Positions 35,769-46,216 of a stretch of 64,000 nt of DNA are shown piece by piece. Made by a program: the position numbers and the translations under genes. The notes below the pieces were generated by a model. The model was not told the DNA's origin and searched no databases. It saw nothing but the letters and a program-made list of their open reading frames with translations. Origin of the DNA: Morchella semilibera (Eukaryota; Ascomycota; Pezizomycetes; Pezizales; Morchellaceae); assembly GCA_009192285.1 (NCBI GenBank), contig WBVU01000022.1, forward strand, positions 124,001 to 188,000, written 5' to 3'. The first letter of the stretch is position 1, and each line of letters starts with the position of its first letter.

Positions 35769-36743
35769 GGTGAATAGTTAATTATGATGTCAGTAGTTTG
35801 TTGTAATGGTGCTCATAGATACATGTACTTAGGACATTCCTTAATGCCGTTTAATGGTCCGCAGGTTGCAGAGCCTCATCTCTGCAGCCCTAAACCTAAC
35901 ACAAATCATGAAAGACAAAAAGCGAGACTATTGATGTCATGTGTGTCATACAGGTAAGACAGAAATGAAAGCGGTTTGAGTATATATCACGGCTGTTCAT
36001 TCGCAGGATTCGGATTTATGCTCATATATAAAGTATGCAGCTCTCTAACAATTCTGAGAAGCCGAGGTTTAAAGTATAACCGCCCAAGTGTTTATAACTT
36101 GAGTTAGCCGCCGCTGTTGAAATGCCAGGTACTCTACCTACATGCACCTACATAGAGCAATAGGCACTGAACCCGGGAGTGGGGATCAGGCAAATATAGA
36201 TTATTCAAACCACCAAACACCAGGTAAGAATCTCGTGGAATGTTATCTACATACAAATCGATCATCACAAGTATCTGTGCCACCGTGCCGCCGCTGGGGA
36301 AATAGATACGCGAGATTACAGAACAAGCTTATTTGATTTATCGTTGATAAAAGATACTCACAAAATCGATTGTTCAACCTCATAAGCGCGACTTAGAAGA
36401 CTTGGACCCCGGGGAAGCTTCCTCTTTTCCTCCCTTAATCCCTTGGCTGACCTTTCCTTTCTGGTCACAGGACAATTTGCGTTGCATCCACTGGTGTGCG
36501 GCCGACGGGTTTCCCGAGTTCCCAGCATCAGCATGTGACGATGCCCCTCCGCGTGTGCCAATACATCATCCCTCGGGTCTCGGTTCTCAGCCGTGAAAGA
36601 AGCAGTTAAAAACCAAATAAATACCATATGATAGCCCAATGCCCATGCACCCCACACTCAAAAGTACCACGCTTCCCACATATTCTCGGAAGGTCAACAT
36701 AACCCGTGCAAGCTAGATATCACTCTTACCACTAGTGAACAAA
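35769..36743. promoter_or_regulatory. Divergent region between TEL2 and acyl-CoA synthetase
   Basis: 975 bp lies between the two start codons. It includes two TACATGTA-like words (35818-35826, 36137-36150) and no gene that I can support. Promoter elements are presumably here, but none is obvious by eye. Confidence 0.4.
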
Positions 36744-39106
36744 ATGTACAACGACCCATGTCTCGAGAAATCGCGGAATAGCATTGAAAAACCTCCCCCA
36801 GGGGTTCCTCAGGGTGTTATCATCCCTGGCTCTGAAAGAGAAGGAAGGACTGGCGTATATCGACACTGGAGAGCTACTGAAGGGGAGTTGTTGAAAACTA
36901 TCGATCCTGAGGTAAGACTTATACGATCCTCTAGTTCAAACCCCCAATTCTCTGTCAGGGTCTCCTCAACTCTATGCCACACTAATAAAACTACAAGCCA
37001 AGTTTCTTGAATACCATTGGCTAATAATGGATCTTCACCTACTAGATTACAACCATGTTCGAAGCCTTTGAGGCAGCTAGCAGGAAATGGCCAGACAACA
37101 AATGTTTAGGATGGCGCGAGCAGGATAAGACGACAGGTATTTGGGGACCATATCTGTGGATGGATTACCAAACTGTTCAGAAGCGACGTACGGACTTTGG
37201 CGCTGGATTGGTTCATTTGCACAAGTCAGTAGTAAGTCACTACTCGCTGCACTAGGCTAAACCAGAGTATCACGCTAACAAAATATATAAGGGTCTTACA
37301 ATCGATAAGTACGGTATCGGGGTATGGTCTGCGAACCGCCCAGAATGGCAGATCACAGATCTGGCAGCGATGTCACAGTCGCTCTATACTGTGAGCATAT
37401 ACGATACTCTGGGTCCTTCTGCTACTGAGTATATTATCAATCATTCCGAGCTCAACTGCGTAGTCGCATCTCTAAACCATATACCCACCTTACTCTCTTT
37501 AAAGGAACGTCTTCCAACGCTCAAACTCATAATTTCCATGGATCCCCTCGAAGATGGCGAACCAGCAGGACACACAAAAAAGGCCCTTCTTGGGGCATGG
37601 GCCGCAAAGGAAGGTGTTCAGCTATACTCAATGTACGACATCGAACTCCTTGGGCAGCAACACCCTAAACCATTTGCCCCTCCAACCCCTGAAGATGCAA
37701 TTACAATCAACTACACCTCCGGGACAACGGGTTTCCCTAAAGGTGTACTGCTAACTCATATGAACGCTGTTTGTGCCGCTTCATGTGCGCATTTATCACC
37801 CATGTACCAAATGCCCGGCGATTTTTCTCTTTCTTATCTTCCACTTGCACATATTTATGCCCGAGTGACAGAACATGCACAACTATGGTCCGGTTGTGCA
37901 ATCGGCTACTGGCATGGTAACATTCTTGAACTCGCTGATGATCTGAAGGCACTTCGGCCCAATACCTTCATCTCTGTCCCTCGCCTCTATAATCGCTTTA
38001 ACAGCGCCATCAAGTCATTAACCATCGAACAGGGTGGTGTCAAGGGTGCACTATCCCGAAAAGCGGTAGACACCAAATCGGCAAATCTTAAATCAACTGG
38101 CTCAAACAAACATGCCCTCTATGATCGTCTCTGGGGAAATAAGGTTCGCGCTGGAATGGGCTTCGATCGTCTCCGTGCATGCGTGAGTGGAAGTGCTCCC
38201 ATTGCGCCATCTGTTATATCATTCCTCCGGATTGTCTTCTCAAATAATTTTATTGAGGGCTATGGTCTCACGGAAACTTATGCGGTCACACTCGGACAGC
38301 TTGCACAAGATAACAGTGCCGGCAATGTTGGTCCTCCTACATACGCCGCCGAATGCGTTCTCCGTGATGTTCCTGAAATGGGTTACACCTCAAAAGATAA
38401 ACCCTATCCCCGAGGCGAACTCCTTACCCGCGGTCCGATGGTCTTCAAAGGCTACTACAAAGCCCCTGATAAGACCGCCGAGGTCCTCGATGCAGAGGGC
38501 TGGTTTGCAACAGGAGATATTTGCAAGGTCGATGAACTAGGTAGATTTAGTATCATCGACCGTGTAAAAAATCTCCTTAAGTTAGCGCAGGGCGAATATG
38601 TTTCTCCGGAAAGAGTCGAAAACGCTTATCTTGGCAGCATGAATATCTTCCAACAGGCCTACGTTCATGGCGACTCATTCCAGCCATTCCTAGTGGCTAT
38701 AATGGGTGTCGACCGTGAAAACTTTTCGGCATTTGCTGGAAAGGTTCTCAAGAAGACCATAGCGCCTTTAGATACAGAGGCTGTTACTGCTGCGTGTGGG
38801 GATATCATAGTTCGCAAGGCTGTCCTGAGGGAGATGGACAGAATCATCAAGCAGAATAAGATGACAGGTTTCGAGAGGGTGCGGAATGTACATCTCTGTT
38901 TGGATCCATTTACTATTGAGAATGACCTCTTGACACCCACGTAAGTTTTACTCCTTGCATGCCTGTAATGCGATTGATGGATAATGATGCTAATTTTGAA
39001 TAGTTTGAAACTCAAACGCCCACCCGCCGCCAAGGCATTCAAAGAACAGATTGATGCCTTATATCAAGAGGCATTAGAAGAGGAGCCGAAGAAATCAAAG
39101 TTGTAA
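36744..39106 (+). CDS. Long-chain acyl-CoA synthetase with peroxisomal C-terminus
   Basis: Four exons: 36744-36911, 37046-37231, 37292-38940 and 39004-39106, encoding 701 aa. The AMP-binding signature INYTSGTTGFPKGVLLTHMN, the adenylate motif NNFIEGYGLTETYAVTLGQL and GWFATGDICKVDELGRFSI are intact, as is DRVKNLLKLAQGEYVSPERV. The enzyme activates fatty acids to acyl-CoA using ATP. The last residues are KKSKL, whose SKL is a classical PTS1 peroxisome signal, so peroxisomal activation for beta-oxidation is likely (LACS6/7 or Faa2-like role). Intron 2 ends in AAG rather than a pyrimidine-AG. The gene converges on NAA35. Confidence 0.93.
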
Positions 39107-39373
39107 ATAAAGTCAAATTTAACATTCTTTCTTTTGTTTTAGTTTAAATCATAGGAGGGGCACTAGACGCCTTAAATGAATATACCTTGTCTAGAGTTTA
39201 ATTGTAAATAAGACCATGTCCGATACTATAGGTCAGTCACAGTTACATATATAGGCAAAGGGAGATGATCCATTTTTATTAGAAAACTATCCGGGAACTC
39301 TATGTCAAAAAGAGGAGTGAAGCCAGAAACAAAGTAAATAAAAAAGCATCATGGGAGTACGAGTGATGGCGTT

Positions 39374-42373
39374 CTACTTCTTCTTCTTTCCGGATGCCTT
39401 CTTCTTCTTCTTAGGTGTCTTGCTAGGCTCTGTCTTCCCAGGTTCCGTCTTTCCAAGCTCTGGCTTGTTTTGCGTTTCGCTAGCCTCTGCTTTACTGGAG
39501 CCCGCCTTATTGGGTTCCGTCTTGCTAGGTGCCGATTGGACAGGCACCGACTGGGCAGATGCTGGCTGGGTGGGTGCTGGCTGGGCAGGTGCCTTCTTGA
39601 TAGGCGCTTTATTCTTAATACTCGGAACCGGGAAAGATGGATGGTATTTAGTCTTGTCGATCTCAACCTCCAAGTATTCCTGAGTCGCACCCCCAGCAGA
39701 CTTCAACGCCTTTGTGAGCTGTGCCACCGCAACACTGAGACCAATACAGGAGCGAAGCATCTCGCGGTTGTTCTAACCAGACATATTAGCATTACAATTT
39801 TGAATTATTAGAAAGTTATGCCTACAATCTTATAAGCATCTTCGCATAGCACTATGCAATAAGTCTCCGCATCGAGCTTTCCAAGTTGCTCAAAACCTTT
39901 GCGCGCTTGAGTAATTGCTTCTGAGGCGAGTTCAAGGAGTTCTAATGTCTACAGAAACACGATCATTTAGTTTTGGTCTGGTGAGGTATATGGTTCATAT
40001 CCACGCTTACTTCGACTTCTGGGTTATCTACTAAAGTCTCAAATATATCATATGGAACGACTTCTGGGCAACCTATAGTAAAAAAGGGCTTCATCCTCAA
40101 CTCATACCGTAGTTGATCGGAACTGTACGGCTGTGGCGGTTTTCTGAGTAAAGTGAGCCTTGACAGGGAAACATAAACCTAAACTGTGTTAGCTATCGTA
40201 TTCTGCATCGGAGAATCATATACGTACGTTGACCATGGCTCCAGCAAGGTCCTGTATGGCTTGGCCTTCAAGAAGGTAGTAATTTAATAAAGCCAAGGTT
40301 TTTTGTTGCTGTGCATTCGGCGAATATCCTTTCTTTTTATTTTTAGGGACTACCTTAGTATTAAGGGCTGCAAACTGTCGAATACGCTCAAGATGCCCAA
40401 TCTTAGTGCGGACGTAAAGTTGTAGGTACCAAAACATATCTGCAAACTCATGTGGCTGGTATACCTCGAGCTCGAACCCGAGAAGAATAATCCATTCCAT
40501 CTGGCGCAATTTGTAAAGATAGACCCAGGAAGACAGCGGAAATGAGTAACTAGGGGGGCCATTTGGTGTTTTTTGTGGTTCTTCCCCCGTAAGCTCCCGA
40601 AGCTCCGCATCTATTTCTTCACATTCAACTTGTAGAGAATCCCAATCCAATATGGCGTGGCATAGGTTCCTTCGTAAACGGGACCTATTCTGGCAGATAT
40701 TTCGGAAAAGATCAAGGTACGAGCGCCCTGCACGTTCAATAAACCAATTGGTCCGTTTTACGATGTTAAATCTCGGATCCTGCGGCGCTTCAACCGCTTC
40801 ATTCCGCGGATCCAGTAGTAGATCCACGGGATTGGTCAATTCCATAACATCATCAAAGAGGAGTTGCTTTACCGGCATCGTCCCCAGAATTTTCATCTCT
40901 TTAAAGAATAAAGACTGCAAAAGAGAGCGAACATATGGTGAAGGTGACGGTTTTCGAGCCATAAAGAACAAAAAATAGTTCTAACATGTACATGTAAGTA
41001 TATATATAAATAATTTCTGTAAGGTTCGGATGTATACTTACGACTAAGTTTGTCGAGCCCTGGTATTTCAGAACCTTCAAGATATCTTTCCCTTCAACGC
41101 ACAGTTTCTTCAAACTAGAAGTAGCATCCTCAAAGGATATTTCAACCATTGGCCTTGGTGGCACCTGGCTTGCTAGTTTTCTTTGCACAGAAGTGCTAAA
41201 TGCTTCTGGAACTGGCTTGCCTAATGAATGAGATTTTTCAACCTCCAGCAGGAGCTCGAGAGAAGCATCCCACTCAGAGGGTACACCGGAAACCCACTCT
41301 TCAATCTCACGAGAAAGGTCGCGAAAAAAAGCTTTTCGGTGCAATAAACGGCACTTTAATGCCCCAAAGATCTCATTGGTATATGAACCTTTCTCAGCCT
41401 CTAGCCATTCTAGAGCAGCATCTAAGACATTCGAAATTTCATTTGGCTCCACAGAGTCGAGCAGAGATACGTTGTATGTCTGTGTAACAAAATCTTCCTC
41501 CTAATCTTCCGTCAGTGTATGGTAACTTGAGGGGGCTCCGCTATTTCACGAACTTCATATATGTGCTCCATCTGTATCTGTTGGTTGACGCAGTAGCAAC
41601 ACTTGATAAGGGCTAGACAATAAGGTCTCAACACATTTTCTAACAATTGTCGCCCTTTAGAATCTGTATCTTCTTCTACTCCTGGGGAACTAGTAAAGGT
41701 TGCTTGTGCAAGTGTTTCCGGGCGCGAAGAAAGGAGCCTATCGATATAGAGACAAGTGAAAACTGTCTGTGAGAGAGCGCTTCCATTATGCCACGCCATC
41801 TATCCCCAAAATAAGTCCCCGGTCATAAAGGTATTGCTTGCGGAACTACTGCTTGCCTCGTAGGACAGTAACTGGTCCATTATTCCAACAACCTCTTCCG
41901 GTAGCCTTGGCCTCAAGGCATTGAAGGATTCATACTCCGCTTCTAGCATACCACTGTCCATCTTGGGGTCCATAATCTTCGCCATATACACAAGATATAA
42001 GTAGCAAATTCCGTTTTGTGTACACCAAAGAAATATAAGAAGTTCTAATAAACATACCTCCAAGGCACCGACTGCCTGAAGCAGCGTAAAATATGGATCT
42101 TTGACGAGCTGGCCAACATTGAGTTCTACATGGTGTAAGTTCAGGACGGTACCGGAGGGATCAACGAGAGGACAAACTTGCTGATGCTTCGAAGAACTCG
42201 GCAGTGATGTCGCGAAACGAATCGGTCGGCAGTGGTGGTGTTGGAGGCATTGTGGGGGTGATATCATTCTTCATGTTGGGTTGGGCGAAACCTTTGGCGG
42301 GGTCAGTCGCATCAACAATGTGTCTTCAAAGCAGCATACCATCGAAAACTCCATCCTCTCCGGCGCTCGTCAT
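39374..42373 (-). CDS. mak10: NatC auxiliary subunit Naa35/Mak10
   Basis: Ten exons: 42373-42340, 42291-42178, 42125-42058, 41976-41857, 41799-41554, 41500-41042, 40980-40228, 40178-40011, 39948-39826 and 39772-39374, encoding 827 aa. Landmarks are SFRDITAEFFEASAKLNVGQ, IMDPKMDSGMLEAEYES, MAWHNGSALSQTVFTCLYID, EEDFVTQTYNVSLLDS and PSPSPYVRSLLQSLFFKEM. Naa35 anchors the NatC N-terminal acetyltransferase (Naa30, Naa38) to ribosomes. The C-terminus has a Thr/Pro/Lys-rich tail ending KKKKKASGKKKK. Intron 4 (41800-41856) needs a GC donor; introns 1 and 3 end in AAG. The start ATG is chosen because it gives the conserved ITAEFF segment through one 48-nt intron. Confidence 0.9.
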
Positions 42374-42692
42374 AGCTCGAGTGGGTTGGTGGAGTAAATA
42401 TTACACCGCGGTTGCGGTAGTCTCCGACTGGTAGTATAGTGGCAAGAGTGACAAGAAGAACCCTTAGTTCGAAAATTTGTCAAGAAGTGGGATTTGCTTT
42501 ACATGGACGACGGATCAAATGTCAAATTGACGACTGGACCAAACAACCAAAGAGAAAGAGAGAGAGAGAGAGAATCAATTTTACGAATAGCACGCCCACG
42601 TCTACAATGATAAAATCCCGCCTCTGAATTTTCTACATGCATTTACAGTGACGATGGTATATTCCTTCCGCCCCACCCCACATTTGTTTCCT
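42374..42692. other. Short gap with a tRNA-like fragment
   Basis: This lies between the Naa35 start and the ATP15 stop. It contains the tRNA-like sequence listed at 42421-42476 and an AG-repeat (GAGAGAGAGAGAG near 42559-42573). No protein gene is present. Confidence 0.5.
42421..42476 (+). other. tRNA-like fragment (5' half, decayed)
   Basis: TCCGACTGGTAGTATAGTGG resembles the acceptor strand, D-arm and A-box of eukaryotic tRNA-Glu or tRNA-Asp genes. The 3' half has only a weak B-box (AGTTCGAAAAT), and no matching acceptor strand follows. It is probably a tRNA relic or tRNA-derived insertion. Confidence 0.3.
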
Positions 42693-43005
42693 TTACTGGC
42701 TCTGGGTAGAAGAGAGCTGCTTCATATCACCCTGTTTGCCGTTCTGATATGGCACCTACGTTAGTGCCTTAAGCCTTTGAAGAAAGAGCGTTTTAAACGA
42801 ACCTCCCACTTTGCGAATTTGAGTTCCATCTGCCCACGGCGCTCGGCAGCGAGACGAGGCTGGTCCTTCAAGGATCTCCGCACGACTCTGGCAGCGATGG
42901 CCAGGTACTTGTTGTAGCTGATCGCTCCTGTGTTAGCGAGCAGACCTGAGTGCGTGAGCGTTGGAATGCCTACCTGAGACCAGCAGTTTTCCACGCAGCA
43001 ACCAT
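42693..43005 (-). CDS. atp15: ATP synthase F1 epsilon subunit, mitochondrial
   Basis: Three exons: 43005-42974, 42917-42803 and 42743-42693, encoding 65 aa. The product reads MVAAWKTAGLSYNKYLAIAA, RVVRRSLKDQPRLAAERRGQ, MELKFAKWENGKQGDMKQ and ends LSSTQSQ, matching eukaryotic F1 epsilon from the first residue. It packs against gamma and delta in the central stalk. An in-frame upstream open stretch on the same strand exists, but the family start is the ATG used here. Introns are 56 and 59 nt. Its direct partner subunit, ATP16, is encoded 24 kb away in this window. Confidence 0.94.
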
Positions 43006-44294
43006 TGTGATAGGTAATCTGTTTATAAATGGGATTGACTTTGTTGATAGAGTTGTCGGATATGCTGTTTGGAGACTCTGACATTGAGGTTTCGAGAAAC
43101 CGTTAACAGTCAAGTCCCCTAACCCTGTTCCGAGAATCTAATTATGTAATATGTTTACCCGGCTACCCGGTACATGTGCCCTGCAGAGAACCAAAAGTTG
43201 GATTCATACATGTACTTACGTGCAAGAGTTAGAATATTTTTCATGAATTCAGGGCCGAGTTTCTTTTTGGAGCGGAATCTGGGGAGAACTGTGGTTCTAG
43301 AGGTGCCTACAACCTCGAGTGAGAATCTATGTACTTATGTATGTAGAAGATTGAATATAGATCTAGTAACATACATGTAGGTGTCATATTCCCTAGATCT
43401 GGGGATGAGCTCCAGCGGTTAGACATACACTATAATTTATCCGAGTTAGACCTAGTACCAAATCAAAGAATACTACAAACACCTATCTCATTCGAGCTAG
43501 AATGAATATACGTATTTTCACCATACGCCTGGGTTAGACTGAATCCTCTCTTACGTCAGGTCAACCTCCGCTTGTTGGGGTGCCTAGGAATAGATGACTT
43601 AAAGTTTTGAGTATGGACTTTACCCATCTTCCAAGATATGTACAAGAGATATTATTCTGCGGCTAGAGTATAAGTCAAGGTACATGTAGTAAGTGCTCGA
43701 CAGGGGAGGAGATCGACGCTGAAGCTACGGCCGGTAACGTAACCACAATCTTACATTGAAGCCTGTGGACGCTTTCCGAGAGGGCTCCATATAACTACAT
43801 GTAATCACATGAAAGGGTGGCTGAGTAGTCTTAACCACCGTTTAGAAGGCGGAAGTGATAAATGGTTATGACTGCTCTTGTATACTCAGGGGTCTGATCC
43901 CAAAATTAAAAGGCGATGCAATGTCTTGGGTTAGTTGAGGTCTCCATAACGGCAGAACCACGCCATCTCATTTGTAAAATGTGATTAACGAATTTTTATA
44001 CTCCCTCTACTCTATGACAACTATTGAGGCTTCGTTGAGGTCAAGGTTGGGTTGCGCGTGGTTGAAGTCGTGACTGATGGGCCTTTCGTAGCCCGGGGTA
44101 CAAGCTTTCTGGATCTCTGAATATACTCGTTCTCTACTAATAAGTACAGAAAAATCTACTAGGAATGTTATAAGAAGGGCACACAATAGTTCTGGAGTTA
44201 TCACAATCACTCACTAATTAATATTCGAGTGATATTGTGTGATTTAAGTGTACTGTATATATACACCGCTTTGCTTTTAGATTACACTTTCAAA
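43006..44294. other. 1.3-kb intergenic region with a tRNA-Leu-like relic
   Basis: The region carries several TACATGTA-type words (43207-43214, 43371-43380, 43680-43688, 43796-43803) and the tRNA-like sequence at 43811-43905. Composition is otherwise unremarkable, and no protein gene is seen. Confidence 0.5.
43811..43905 (+). other. Decayed tRNA-Leu-like sequence
   Basis: GAAAGGGTGGCTGAGTAGTC matches the 5' region and A-box of class II tRNA (TGGCNGAGTGGTC). An anticodon-arm-like segment with TTTAGAA follows, and a B-box-like GGTCTGATCCC ends it. The acce­ptor halves do not pair and the B-box deviates from GGTTCGAATCC, so this is most likely a pseudogene rather than a working tRNA-Leu. Confidence 0.35.
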
Positions 44295-45394
44295 CTACAA
44301 CTCATCCTCCTCTTCATCAAAGTCATCGATTTCCTTATCAGGTGTGAACAGGATTGCTCCACCCCTACCACCGCCTTCGCGTTGTGCATCAAGATACGGC
44401 AACACGACCTCGTCCCTGGCCTTCTTCTGCCTTTCTGTGATTCCCAACTCAAAGGTCGTCCTCATTTCATCCTCTTCCTCGTTGATATCTTCCACGTTTC
44501 TCACTTGCTCCGACACTCTCCACTCAGGGTGATCCTCGAGTAATATAACTCTCTCTTTTTCCCTTGCTCCATTTCCTACAACGTCCAGGGGAAGGTAAAA
44601 ACTTTCGTTAACCCCTCTGCCGCTCCTTCTCCTATACTCCATCTCTAATACCACGCCTTCACTACTGTTACTACCTAACCCTACCACCAAGCCCTCAGTA
44701 CCTTCATCCACCCCCCACACTGGCGCAGGTAATGAGCGGTCTTTATGTTGTTTCCTAGAGAGCGCGTGGTGGATCGAATGAACCGTCAACAGCGTCGTAG
44801 ATAAGTATTTTAGCAGTGTTAAAGCCTCTGGCGCAGAGTCTGGATATGACTTTTGTGGAGGTAGCGGAACATCAAGATGGTATGTAGAAAGGAGAGTGGT
44901 TATTGGTGTGAGGAGGGACGAAAGAAATAGACAAAGTGACGATGGCGATGAGGAAGCGAGAGGGTTCAGGGAGTCAATAACAAGGAGTGTTTCTATTACG
45001 CACAATTAGCACTACTAACTGACGTTCAGGAAGAAAATGCCCTACTGGCACCAGCCGGAATCGCAGCTGTGATTTCTCTTTGTAGTACCGGGATAGCCTT
45101 TCCACGGGCTTTGACAAACTTATTGATACCAGCTGGACAGCGAAGTGTTTCGAATGCCACGAACACGACCTCAGATTTCGCCAACTAGATTTATTAGTTA
45201 CAGGTCTCTAAGGTCATATAGGCAGATCTCACCAAAGCACGTCGGACAAACTCCCCAACTACCGGTTTCGCGCTCTGGGACAATGAGTCAAGTAATAGCG
45301 TAAATGGCGATACATTCTCACGCAGATTCAGAAGCCGCGATATTAGTAGTAGGTTATGTGTACGCCGGTGGGCTATAGACTGTGGAGGGGCCAT
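44295..45394 (-). CDS. elp5: Elongator complex protein 5 (Elp5/Iki1)
   Basis: Three exons: 45394-45233, 45184-45046 and 44992-44295, encoding 332 aa. It has the RecA-like N-terminus (MAPPQSIAHRRTHNLLLISR; LAKSEVVFVAFETLRCPAG) and KTLLVIDSLNPLAS, a walker-B-like strand created across intron 2. The diagnostic C-terminus is TFELGITERQKKARDEVVLP followed by PYLDAQ and an acidic end (DDFDEEEDEL). Elp4, 5 and 6 form the hexameric ring of Elongator, which starts the cm5/mcm5 modification of tRNA wobble uridine. Intron 2 could instead use a GTGCCA donor seven nt upstream, which changes one or two residues; the GTAGGG donor is preferred. Confidence 0.85.
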
Positions 45395-46216
45395 TTTTTT
45401 TTTCGATTTTTATAGAGGTAATCGGGTAGGTGGGGTACCACCCTTGCTTTCGTGGGGCTCAAAAGTTTAGTACCAATGATGTATGCCAAGGATGTCACAC
45501 ATGCAACCTTAAATAAGGCTAAAAGTTTAACTCAGTACACACAGAGCCTTATAGTAGGTAGACACTCTTACGGGGGGGGGGGTATGGCGACCACGGGGGT
45601 GTGGGGATTTTTCTATTGCAATGCCGAAAGGTAAACCAATCTCCAAATGGATATGGTTCAAGATAATAGGTTGTTCGAGCTTCATGTGTTATTTCGAACT
45701 TATTCTTGTGAATTTAGTTGTCCTTTGGATGGAAACAAACCAGAAATCCCCACAACCCTCGTAGTCGCCATACCTCCGTGAGAGCGTCTACGTAATAGAA
45801 CTTAATCTAGCTAATTAAAGTCATACTAGGGAGGAATCAAAGTGCATAGAGTCCATAAAGTCATTATAGATGTACCCTTCTCTGCCTCATCAACTTCATA
45901 TCGAATCGCTCCTACCCCCACAAAGCATCGCCGGTAAAGAAGATTTCCCCAACAACACTATCAAGTACCAAAATAACCTCTGAAGGTAATTTAAAGAAAA
46001 AAAAAAGATTCAAACGCCCATCACGCCCCCCCCCCCCCAAACTTCAACAACCAGAATTCAAAGCCAAAGTGTAAACAATTTTAATAGTGTGGAAGAAAGC
46101 CGGGAATTAGAGTACTCTCTTTCTTCCCGGGGTTGTCTAACCTCCTTGTATAAGAGAAAGAGGTTTAGGGGGGAGAAGACGAGGAATAGCTATAGTTACA
46201 TATTGAAACACTTACA
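45395..46216. other. Intergenic region containing a TA-flanked MITE
   Basis: This lies between the ELP5 start and the stop of the coiled-coil gene. The inverted-repeat element at 45557-45792 fills much of it. An A-run and C-run lie at 45991-46038. No gene is seen. Confidence 0.6.
45557..45792. mobile_element. 236-bp MITE with ~50-bp inverted repeats and TA target duplication
   Basis: The left arm (45558-45610) contains GTAGACACTCTTACGG, then GTATGGCGACCACGGGGGTG and ends GTGGGGATTT. The right arm (45744-45791) read in reverse gives GTAGACGCTCTCACGG, GTATGGCGACTACGAGGGTT and GTGGGGATTT. Both ends are flanked by TA (45555-45556 and 45793-45794). Long inverted repeats, small size, no coding and TA duplication fit a Tc1/mariner-type non-autonomous element. 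The left arm has an expanded G-run. Confidence 0.8.
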
